A DNA stretch of 35,369 bases, taken from Nakamurella sp. (GTDB lineage Bacteria; Actinomycetota; Actinomycetes; Mycobacteriales; Nakamurellaceae). The stretch covers positions 1 to 35,369 of the forward strand of contig JADGOY010000020.1 in assembly GCA_017882715.1 (NCBI GenBank). Reading direction: 5' to 3'. The notes beneath the pieces are model-generated. The model was not told the origin of the DNA, searched no databases, and saw nothing but the letters and a program-made list of their open reading frames with translations. The translations under genes and the position numbers were made by a program. Position 1 is the first letter of the stretch; the number at the start of each line of letters is the position of its first letter. Below are positions 27,849 to 35,369 of the stretch, piece after piece.

Positions 27849-27870
27849 TAAGTTACTGATCAGTAGCTTA
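27849..27870. promoter_or_regulatory. 22-bp palindrome, probable TetR-type operator
   Basis: The core TACTGATCAGTA (27854-27865) is a perfect 12-bp palindrome. Flanks TAAG and CTTA extend it to 22 bp with one mismatched pair. It lies 82 bp before etfB and 53 bp before the divergent small membrane gene, in the shared promoter region. Its size and symmetry suit a dimeric TetR-type repressor, as often controls acyl-CoA oxidation genes. No regulator is encoded in the window. Confidence 0.7.
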
Positions 27871-27922
27871 CCTGTTCGCCGGGCCGCCGAGGTCGGTCCC
27901 GCGGACGTGGCAGGCTGGCGCT

Positions 27923-28129
27923 GTGTCCACCGTTCCCGCATCCAGTGGCGTCATGCTGATCGGCACGATGCTGGCGTTCTTCAGCACCGCCATCGCGATC
28001 ACCTTCCAGCTGCCGCTGATCTGGTGGTCGATACCGGTGGTGTGCGTGGTCGTCGTGCTCACCCTCGCGGTCATTCGCTACCGCAGGCACCGCAGGATGC
28101 GGGAGGCCCTGCGCGGAGCCCAGCTGTGA
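27923..28129 (+). CDS. Small two-helix membrane protein
   Basis: 68 residues from GTG 27923, which follows CAGGCT by 6 nt. Two membrane helices (about 9-31 and 35-51) are followed by a strongly basic tail (RYRRHRRMREALRGAQL), so the C-terminus should face the cytosol. No family recognised. Its stop overlaps the nucleoside hydrolase GTG as GTGA, making a two-gene operon with coupled translation. Confidence 0.72.
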   Translation: MSTVPASSGVMLIGTMLAFFSTAIAITFQLPLIWWSIPVVCVVVVLTLAVIRYRRHRRMREALRGAQL

Positions 28130-29082
28130 CCGCCGTTCCGGTCGTCATGGACGTCGACACGGGCATCGACGACGCCTTCGCGCTGATGTTCGCCGTCCGG
28201 CACCCCGGAATCGACCTGCGCGCGGTGACCTGCGTGGCCGGCAACGCGCCGGTGGACCAGGTGGTGGCCAACACCTGCTACGTGCTGGACGCCGCCGGTG
28301 CCGGGGAAGTCCCGGTCGGGCGTGGGGCCACCGCACCGTTGCTGGCCCCGACGCCGGACACCGGGCACGTCCACGGCCTCGACGGGCTCGGGGGCTTCTC
28401 CCGGCCCTCCGACCGTCGCACCTGTCCGCTGCCTGCGCTGGATCTGTTGCGTCACGAACTGCTCGCGGCTGTCGGCAACGGCGAGCCCGTCACGGTGGTG
28501 CCGACCGGCCCGTTGACCAACATCGCGCTGCTGCTGCGGGCTCATCCGGAAGTGGCGGCGGGGATCGAGCGCATCGTGTTCATGGGCGGCAGCGCGTCCG
28601 TGGGCAACGTGACCGCGGTGGCCGAGTTCAACGTGTTCCACGATCCGGAGGCGGCGGCGATCATGCTGGCGGCCGCCAGGGACCTGGACATCCCGGTGAC
28701 CATGTACGGCCTGGACGTGTTCGAACAGGTACGGGTCACCGACAGCGATGCCGCCACGCTGAGCGGCCGGCTGGATCCGGGCTGCCAGCTGGCCGGGGCG
28801 CTCATCGTGGCACGGGCCCGCGGTGAGGAATCGGCCAGCATCGGTGACGCCGGCACCTTGTGCGCGATCGTGGACCCCGACGGCCTGGGCACCGAGCGGT
28901 GCGCGGTGCGGGTGGAGTTGGGGCACGGGTTCGCCCGCGCGCAGACGATCGTTGATCGTCGTCGAGGCCCCCGCGGCGACGATCACCACTCGCACGGCAC
29001 GGTGCCCACCCAGGTGGACGTGGCGCTGACCGTCGACGCCCGCGGGTATGCCGGTCTGTGGCTCGGCGCGCTGACCGGCTAG
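28126..29082 (+). CDS. Inosine-uridine-type nucleoside hydrolase
   Basis: 318 residues from GTG 28126. The N-terminal MDVDTGIDDAFAL carries the calcium-binding aspartates (Asp9, Asp11, Asp15, Asp16) of nucleoside N-ribohydrolases, which split nucleosides into base and ribose. VPTGPLTNIALLL (about 125-137), VFMGGSASVGNVTAVAEFN and FNVFHDPEAA (each part of the ribose pocket) and a late DHHSHGTVP follow. Full length for the family. Substrate preference cannot be read. Coupled to the small membrane protein, which could be a transport or anchoring partner (inference). It converges with the quinone oxidoreductase, only 10 bp apart. Confidence 0.92.
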   Translation: MTAVPVVMDVDTGIDDAFALMFAVRHPGIDLRAVTCVAGNAPVDQVVANTCYVLDAAGAGEVPVGRGATAPLLAPTPDTGHVHGLDGLGGFSRPSDRRTCPLPALDLLRHELLAAVGNGEPVTVVPTGPLTNIALLLRAHPEVAAGIERIVFMGGSASVGNVTAVAEFNVFHDPEAAAIMLAAARDLDIPVTMYGLDVFEQVRVTDSDAATLSGRLDPGCQLAGALIVARARGEESASIGDAGTLCAIVDPDGLGTERCAVRVELGHGFARAQTIVDRRRGPRGDDHHSHGTVPTQVDVALTVDARGYAGLWLGALTG

Positions 29083-29092
29083 CGCCGGCCGA

Positions 29093-30049
29093 TCACGTCA
29101 CCAGCACTGTCTTGCCCGCCACCACGCGGTTTTCGATCGCTCGGAACGCGGCCGCGGCTGCGGCGAGGTCGTACTGCACGGCCGGCGGTGGCCGCAGGCC
29201 CGCCGAGATCAGTTCTGCCAGCTGATCTGCGGTCCGGGCGAACAACCCGCGATCAGCGCGGAGGAGTTCGGTCAAGCCCATGCCTACCACGCTCGCGTTG
29301 CGCAGCAGCAAGCGGTTGGCGGCCGCGCTCGGGATCCGGCCCGACGTGAAACCCACGGTCAGCAGCCGGCCCTCCGAGGCCAGACAGCGGACACTCTCAT
29401 CGAAGACGTCGCCGCCGACCGGATCGACGATGATATCCGCACCACCACCGGCGCGCATCGCCGCGAACCACTCGCCTGGCCCGTACACGACCTCCGCGCC
29501 TGCAGTCCTGGCCAGCGCACGGCGCTCCGCGGATCCGGCGACCGCGGCGACCCTCGCGCCCAGCGAGTGCGCGACCTGGACGAAGGCGCTGCCCAGTCCG
29601 CCGCCTGCGCCGTGCACGAGCACCCGCTCACCCGGGCGGAGAGCGGCCCGCCGGGTCAAGGCGACCATCGCCGTGTGGTAGTTGACGACCATCGACGCAC
29701 CTTGCACATGCGTCAGACCAGCAGCCAAAGGCGCGGTGAGATGTACTGATGCCCAGACGGTTTCGGCGCAACCGCCGCACGCGACCGTCGCGGTGACGGC
29801 CTGTCCCGGTGCCAGCCCAGAGCGTTCGGGCGCCTGCACGACGATGCCGGAGACCTCCATCCCGGGCACGTACGGCGGTTCCTGGCGCACCTGATACCGC
29901 CCGCGGGCGACCAGCGTGTCGACGAAACCGATGCCTGCGGCGCGCACCTCGATCCGTACGGCATCGCCGTCAGGCCGCGCCGGCACGGGCACCTGGTCGA
30001 CCCACAGGGCATCCGGGCCGGTCAACTCGTGCACACGCAACGCTCGCAT
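29093..30049 (-). CDS. NADPH:quinone oxidoreductase-like MDR protein
   Basis: 318 residues of the zinc-free medium-chain dehydrogenase/reductase family. The GroES-like N-terminal domain has VRIEVRAAGIGFVDTLVARG and YVPGMEVSGIV. The Rossmann part has VLVHGAGGGLGSAFVQVA (about 142-159) for NADPH and VDPVGGDVFDES. It ends AIENRVVAGKTVLVT as usual. It reduces quinones or enoyl-type compounds; the substrate is unknown. The ATG lies inside the tail of the broken acyl-CoA dehydrogenase. It is the last gene of the acyl-CoA operon and is undamaged. Confidence 0.9.
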   Translation of the reverse strand: MRALRVHELTGPDALWVDQVPVPARPDGDAVRIEVRAAGIGFVDTLVARGRYQVRQEPPYVPGMEVSGIVVQAPERSGLAPGQAVTATVACGGCAETVWASVHLTAPLAAGLTHVQGASMVVNYHTAMVALTRRAALRPGERVLVHGAGGGLGSAFVQVAHSLGARVAAVAGSAERRALARTAGAEVVYGPGEWFAAMRAGGGADIIVDPVGGDVFDESVRCLASEGRLLTVGFTSGRIPSAAANRLLLRNASVVGMGLTELLRADRGLFARTADQLAELISAGLRPPPAVQYDLAAAAAAFRAIENRVVAGKTVLVT

Positions 30050-30074
30050 TGGTGGGTCTCCGATCAGGGAAGGC

Positions 30075-30421
30075 GGAAATGCCGGTGACGTCCCGGCCGA
30101 CGATCAGGGATTGGATGCTGTCGGTGCCCTCGTCGGTGTGCACGACCTCCGTGTCCGTCATGTGCCGGGCGACGTGGAACTCCAGCAGCAATCCGTTGCC
30201 GCCCAGGATGTCCCGGCTTCCAAACACACCGAGCGGGCCTTCTGCGCGGTGTACATCTTGGCCAGCGACGCGAACGCCCTGACCCGGTCGCGGATCTTGC
30301 GTTCGGCGTCGGTGAGCAGTTCCGACAGCAGGTAGTAGTCGGTGCCTCTGGCGGTGGTCAGGCATTTCGTGAGGTCCACAGTGAGATCAGCAGCCTGGTC
30401 AACAGCTTGATCGACGATCAC
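30075..30421 (-). pseudogene. Acyl-CoA dehydrogenase with middle deleted
   Basis: GTG 30421 overlaps the previous stop as GTGA. The frame gives LTKCLTTARGTDYYLLSELL and DAERKIRDRVRAF, a normal N-terminus, then jumps directly to ASLAKMYTAQKARSVCLEA, which belongs near residue 330. A frameshift leads to DILGGNGLLLEFHVARHM and the active-site region VVHTDEGTDSIQSLIVGRD (Tyr usual before the catalytic Glu is Asp here), ending VTGISAF. About 270 residues, including FAD and substrate sites, are gone. Clearly non-functional. Confidence 0.92.
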
Positions 30422-31365
30422 GAGGAAATCACCTGTTCTGTCGGGCGCGGGATCTTCGTACCGGTTTCGTCGTACTCGTACCAACCGCGACTGGTCTTGC
30501 GGCCGAGTTCGCCGCGCTGCACGAGCTCGGAAACACTCTTGCTCGGTTGGTCTTTCGGGTCACCGGTCACGGCGTAGCGGTCCTGCTTCGCCAGGAACCC
30601 GATGTCGATCCCGGTGAGGTCCATCAGTTCGAACGGCCCCATCGGATAGCCCAACGCGGTGCGGCAGGCGGTATCGATATCCGCCACCGAGGCGATGCCG
30701 TTCTCCAGCAGGAAAACGGCCTCGTCGCGGACGGCGTTCAGGATCCGGTTGGCGATGAAACCGGGGATCTCCCGGTTCAGCACTACCGGGACCTTGCCCA
30801 ACCGGCGGGCGAGTTCGACGGCCGTGGCGACAGTGCCATCTGAGGTGTCCGGCCCACGAACCACTTCGACGCACCGCATCACCAGGGCCGGGTTGAAGAA
30901 GTGCATATTGCAAACCCGGTCCGGCCGCCCAGTGGCGTCCGCGATGCGGGATGAGACGATGTTGGACGAATTCGTGGCCAGGATGGCATGCTGCGGCGCG
31001 ATACGGTCCAGGTCGGTGAACAGCCGCCGTTTCACGTCGAGATTCTCCACCGCCGCCTCGATCGCGAAGTCCGCGCGGGCCGCAGCTCCGGCCAGATCCG
31101 TGGTGAACGTCAGGTGCCCGAAAGTCGTGTCAACGTCGGTGTCGGTGCGCCGTCCCTTCGCGACGTCCCGGGTCATCCGTTGCTGCAGTTCGACTTTCGC
31201 CCGGTCGAGTGCGTCCTGGTCGATGTCGGTGATGCTGGCCTCGAAACCCGCCAGGGCGCAGAGCATCCCGATCTGTGAGCCCATCGCGCCGGCTCCCACC
31301 ACGACGATGTGACGGACCTGCTCGATGCCACTTTCCGTGCTGATCCGATCGGTGTTCGTCGTCAT
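30418..31365 (-). CDS. 3-hydroxyacyl-CoA (3-hydroxybutyryl-CoA) dehydrogenase
   Basis: 315 residues from ATG 31365 with AGGGG 8 nt upstream; GTG 31371, overlapping the previous stop as GTGA, is an alternative. The NAD-binding motif is VVVGAGAMGSQIGMLCALAG. The catalytic His is in CNMHFFNPALVM, with IPGFIANRILNAVRDEA and DIDTACRTALGYPMGPFELM typical of the family. It oxidises 3-hydroxyacyl-CoA to 3-ketoacyl-CoA. The protein looks complete, although its neighbours on both sides are centre-deleted. Confidence 0.95.
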   Translation of the reverse strand: MTTNTDRISTESGIEQVRHIVVVGAGAMGSQIGMLCALAGFEASITDIDQDALDRAKVELQQRMTRDVAKGRRTDTDVDTTFGHLTFTTDLAGAAARADFAIEAAVENLDVKRRLFTDLDRIAPQHAILATNSSNIVSSRIADATGRPDRVCNMHFFNPALVMRCVEVVRGPDTSDGTVATAVELARRLGKVPVVLNREIPGFIANRILNAVRDEAVFLLENGIASVADIDTACRTALGYPMGPFELMDLTGIDIGFLAKQDRYAVTGDPKDQPSKSVSELVQRGELGRKTSRGWYEYDETGTKIPRPTEQVISS

Positions 31366-31367
31366 GA

Positions 31368-31841
31368 TCACCGCCCCTGAAAGACCGGTCGACGCCTGGC
31401 CAGGAACGCATCCGCGCCCTCGGCCTTGTCATCGGTGGTGTACAGCAAGGCCTGGGCCTCGACCACCAACCCGGTGAGCTGGTCGGAGTCCATGCCAGAG
31501 CGGATCACCAGCTTCGCCAACCGCACCGCGAGCGGGCCCTTGGCCATGATCTGACCGGCGATATCGCGCGCCGTGGTCAGCAACTCGTCCCCCGGCACCA
31601 GCGAGGTGAGCATCGTGTGCTGCCGGACCTGGGCGATGCCGGCGCCGGCCACGAAGGCCTTCTCACCGGCGCCGGTGAACACCACCACAGCGACATGGTC
31701 GTCGTCCCGGAAGTCGGCGAGCGCGGCGCGGATGTCCAACGGGACCTGGCGGTTGACGGCGTTGCGGACATCCGGCCGGTTGATGGCTACCAGCGCGATG
31801 CCGTTCGACACCTCGGTCAACAGAGTTGAGTAAGTCATCAC
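31368..31841 (-). pseudogene. Enoyl-CoA hydratase, in-frame central deletion
   Basis: 157 residues; the family has about 255. The start (VSNGIALVAINRPDVRNAVN, AFVAGAGIAQVRQHTM) is good and the end (DELLTTARDIAGQIMAKGPL, AVRLAKLVIRSG, DAFLARRRPVFQGR) is good. Between them about 100 residues are missing, including the GGGxELALACD oxyanion-hole strand and the catalytic Glu region. The frame stays open, so a short protein could be made, but not a hydratase. It starts at GTG 31841 or ATG 31838, directly after the dehydrogenase stop. Its stop overlaps GTG 31371 of the next gene. Confidence 0.88.
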
Positions 31842-31845
31842 TTAC
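31830..31845. repeat. Inverted repeat at a gene junction
   Basis: GTAAGT (31830-31835) and ACTTAC (31840-31845) flank 4 bp, spanning the acyl-CoA dehydrogenase stop and the hydratase start. It could be a protein site, but the bases also fit simple use of TAA, GTG, ATG, ACT and TAC codons. Confidence 0.3.
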
Positions 31846-33065
31846 CTTTGCCGGAACGCGGGCAGACCGGTGATGGCCTGGCCCATGATCAGCGTGTGGA
31901 CCTCATCGGTGCCTTCGTAGGTGCGCACGCTCTCGAGGTTGTTGGCGTGCCGCAGCGGCGAGTAGTCCAGGGTGATGCCGTTCCCGCCGAGGATCGTCCG
32001 CGCCTCCCGGCAGATGGCGATGGCCTCCCGCACGTTGTTCAGCTTCCCGAAGGAGATCTGTTGCGGGGAAAGGGTTCCGGCATCCTTCAGCCGGCCGGTG
32101 TGCAGGGCGACCAGCGCCCCCTTCTGGATCTCCAGCACCATGTCGACGAGCTTGCGCTGGGTCAGCTGGTACGCGGCCAGCGGCTGGTCGAACTGCAACC
32201 GCTGCAGGCTGTACCTCAGCGCGGTTTCGTAGGAGTCCCGCGCGGCACCCATGGCGCCCCAGATGATCCCGTACCGAGCCTCGTTGAGGCATGCGAACGG
32301 ACCCTTCAGGCCGACCACATTCGGTAGCACAGCATCCGCGGGCACCCGCACGTCGTCCAGGGCGATGTCGCACTGGATGGAGGCCCGCATGGACAGTTTC
32401 GGCCCGATCGGCGTCGCGGTGAATCCCGGGGTCGGGGTGGGCACGACGAATCCCCGGATCCCGCCGTCCGTCTGCGCCCAGATCACCGCGACATCGGCGA
32501 TCGAGGCCAGCCCGATCCACCGCTTGGCGCCGGTGAGCACCCAGTCGGACCCGTCCCGGCGCGCATAGGTCGTCATGCCACCCGGGTCGCTACCGGCGGT
32601 GGGCTCCGAGAGGCCGAAGCAGCCGATCAGCCGGCCGGTCGCCATACCGGGCAGCCATTGCTGCTTCTGCTCCTCCGAACCGTGCTTGTAGATCGCGCTC
32701 ATCGCCAGCGAACCCTGCACACTGACGAACGTCCGGAGCCCGGAGTCACCGGCCTCCAACTCCATAGCGGCAAGGCCGTACTCGACCGCGCTGCGCCCGC
32801 CGCACCCATAACCCTTCAAGTGCATGCCGAGTAGTCCGAGATCACCCATCTCGGTGGTGATCTCGCGGGGGAACACCGCGTCCTCGTACCACTGGGCGAT
32901 GTTCGGGACGATCCGGCGTTGGACGAACTCGCGAACCCGGTCCCGCAGTGCCAGCTCCTCGGCGGACAGCAGCGAGTCCAGGTTCAGGTAGTCCCGCGCC
33001 CGCTCGGTGATCCGCGCGGCAATTCCGGTGTCCTGACGGACCGAATCCGTTGACGTCATTGTCAT
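31842..33065 (-). CDS. Acyl-CoA dehydrogenase, glutaryl-CoA dehydrogenase-like
   Basis: 407 residues, full length. Landmarks in order: LRDRVREFVQRRIVPNIAQWY, GLLGMHLKGYGCGG, SVQGSLAMSAIYKHGSEEQK, the FAD loop CFGLSEPTAGSDPGGM, WIGLASIADVAVIWAQT, and RTYEGTDEVHTL with the catalytic Glu. The SVQGSLAM and YGCGG motifs point to the glutaryl-CoA dehydrogenase branch, but substrate assignment is tentative. ATG 33065 has AGGAGAGG 8 nt upstream, one of the strongest ribosome sites here. Electrons should go to EtfAB. Confidence 0.95.
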   Translation of the reverse strand: MTMTSTDSVRQDTGIAARITERARDYLNLDSLLSAEELALRDRVREFVQRRIVPNIAQWYEDAVFPREITTEMGDLGLLGMHLKGYGCGGRSAVEYGLAAMELEAGDSGLRTFVSVQGSLAMSAIYKHGSEEQKQQWLPGMATGRLIGCFGLSEPTAGSDPGGMTTYARRDGSDWVLTGAKRWIGLASIADVAVIWAQTDGGIRGFVVPTPTPGFTATPIGPKLSMRASIQCDIALDDVRVPADAVLPNVVGLKGPFACLNEARYGIIWGAMGAARDSYETALRYSLQRLQFDQPLAAYQLTQRKLVDMVLEIQKGALVALHTGRLKDAGTLSPQQISFGKLNNVREAIAICREARTILGGNGITLDYSPLRHANNLESVRTYEGTDEVHTLIMGQAITGLPAFRQR

Positions 33066-33096
33066 CTCGCCTCTCCTGGGGTGGACATCTTCGTTG

Positions 33097-34301
<1,205 letters not shown>

Positions 34302-34305
<4 letters not shown>

Positions 34306-35180
34306 GACGCCCCCGCGAGTGCTTGGCGGAGCCGGTATTTCTGGATCTTGCCGCTCGCCGTTGAAGGCAGAGCGGGGAGGACTTCCAGCCGTTCGGATCA
34401 GCTCGATGAATCGCTCGTCGTGCCGGACGTCTTGGTAGACAGCGGGGGCGCCGCCGACCTGGGTAGGCAATCGCACCCCGTACAGCATGCCGGTCAGATG
34501 CGCGAACGTCGACGCCATGTGGATGACACTCTCACTGTTCACGCCCAGCCTGCCAGGCAACGGCTGATTGGCCGCGACCAGGGTGTTGTGGGTGTGCATG
34601 ACGCCCTTGGGCTCCGCGGTGGTCCCGGAGGTGAACATCAACAGCGTCACCTCGTTCGGATCGGGCCGCAGCGCGGCGAGCTGCGCCGGATCGCGGCGCT
34701 GCTCCCGCGCGGTGTCCATGAACGATTCCCGGGAGGGTTGGTGTCCCCTGTCTGCCCGTCCACCACGAGCACGCGCTGCACTGACGGCCACCTCGGGCGC
34801 AGCCGATCCACCATCGCCGGGTAGTCGAACCCGCGGAATTCCCTGGGGATCACCAGCACCTGCGACTTGGCGAGCCCGAGCATGAAACCGACCTCACGGT
34901 CACGCAGGATCGGGATCAACGGGTCACTGACGGCACCGATCCTGGTCGCTGCGAAATGCAGGACCACGAATTCTATCCAGTTCGGGAGCTGGAACGACGC
35001 CACGTCGCCGGGCCCGACCCCGAGCTCGAGCAAACCGAGCGCGCAGCGGTCGGTGTCAGCTTGCAGCTCGCGGTAGCTGATCTGGCGTGCAGAGTGATCC
35101 CAGCTCTGCGGCCGAGAAGGGAGGTGGGGGTACGACTGAACGTCATAGAAAGCGAATGACCCCGAAGGACTGGGCCGCAC
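34302..35180 (-). pseudogene. Acyl-CoA ligase (AMP-binding), frameshifted and centre-deleted
   Basis: The first frame gives SARQISYRELQADTDRCALG, VGPGDVASFQLPNWIEFVVL and VGFMLGLAKSQVLVIPREFR. A frameshift near 34740 follows, then the AMP motif MFTSGTTAEPKGVMHTHNTL and VYQDVRHDERFIELIRTAG. The sequence then jumps to the extreme C-terminus LPALPSTASGKIQKYRLRQA in another frame, with the catalytic Lys in SGK, stopping at 34302. About 270 residues are missing. It resembles cyclohexanecarboxylate-CoA ligase-type enzymes. The N-terminal 30-40 residues before 35110 are also poor. Non-functional; the acyl group activated is unknown. Confidence 0.9.
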
Positions 35181-35369
35181 AGCTGACAGGCATCGGCTTT
35201 GGGAATCGGTCGAGTTCTCGGGGCCACCGCCACTCTGATCCAGACCCTTCGGGCTGGTAATCAGTCAGCGTCCTCAGATCAGTCTCCCTGTCCCTTCCGG
35301 TGACGCCTCGTAGGCGTGAAAATGACCGGTGGGCTGCCTGTCGACGCCGGTTCGTTTCTTGAGCTTCGA
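35181..35369. other. Upstream end, probably operon promoter region
   Basis: 189 bp with no gene that I can support. It should carry the promoter of the acyl-CoA operon if the ligase is the first gene. CTGATTACC-like and CAGATCAG-like half-sites occur near 35256-35283 but make no clean palindrome. The window ends here. Confidence 0.35.

Overview
The window is high-GC DNA from an actinobacterium (Actinomycetota). Codons end mostly in G or C, GTG starts are common, and many starts lack a Shine-Dalgarno sequence but sit 6-8 nt below a -10-like hexamer, as in leaderless transcripts. From memory, the gene order follows the Mycobacterium tuberculosis segment Rv3001c-Rv3029c: ilvC, ilvN, ilvB, a PH-domain protein (cfp6), an LppZ-like lipoprotein, gatB, gatA, gatC, an ACT protein, ligA, a MetE-like protein, mnmA, a cysteine desulfurase, an acyltransferase remnant, an N-acyltransferase-like protein, etfA and etfB. 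It is not a mycobacterium: pfkA is absent between gatA and gatB, and the genes in between differ. I cannot name a genus.

Layout. 1-2.9 kb: minus-strand ilvBNC operon (only the first 15 codons of ilvC), preceded by a promoter, an 8-codon leader peptide and an intrinsic terminator, which together form an attenuator. 3.0-7.5 kb: plus-strand PH-domain genes and the LppZ-like lipoprotein. Two of the PH genes carry 18-bp tandem arrays in opposite orientations. 7.5-8.7 kb: accessory patch with an intact Phd-type antitoxin, a wrecked PIN toxin and two copies of a palindromic repeat. 8.7-13 kb: a nitrilase-superfamily amidase and gatCAB. 13.3-14.6 kb: ACT protein and a VOC protein. 14.6-17.3 kb: accessory patch with a 46-bp repeat, a broken DinB/mycothiol-type gene, a membrane protein and a broken cytochrome P450 abutting ligA. 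17.3-24.1 kb: ligA, a PPOX protein, a second dead toxin-antitoxin pair, the MetE-like gene, mnmA and the cysteine desulfurase. 24.3-27.8 kb: a small conserved protein, the acyltransferase remnant, the N-acyltransferase-like gene, and etfBA behind a 22-bp palindrome. 27.9-29.1 kb: a small membrane protein and a nucleoside hydrolase. 29.1-35.2 kb: a minus-strand acyl-CoA degradation operon (acyl-CoA ligase, thiolase, acyl-CoA dehydrogenase, enoyl-CoA hydratase, 3-hydroxyacyl-CoA dehydrogenase, second acyl-CoA dehydrogenase, quinone oxidoreductase).

The core blocks (branched-chain amino acid synthesis, Gln-tRNA amidation, DNA ligation, tRNA thiolation, electron transfer flavoprotein) look intact. 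The accessory genes are strongly decayed: at least eight are broken by frameshifts or deletions. In the acyl-CoA operon three of seven genes have lost their middles while both ends and the start/stop overlaps remain. Electrons from acyl-CoA dehydrogenases would pass to EtfAB, so the two lipid blocks belong together functionally.

I did not find a clear new defence or biosynthetic system. The most unusual items are the inverted 18-bp coding arrays in neighbouring PH genes, the palindromic repeat whose arms co-vary between copies, and the centre-deleted operon genes.
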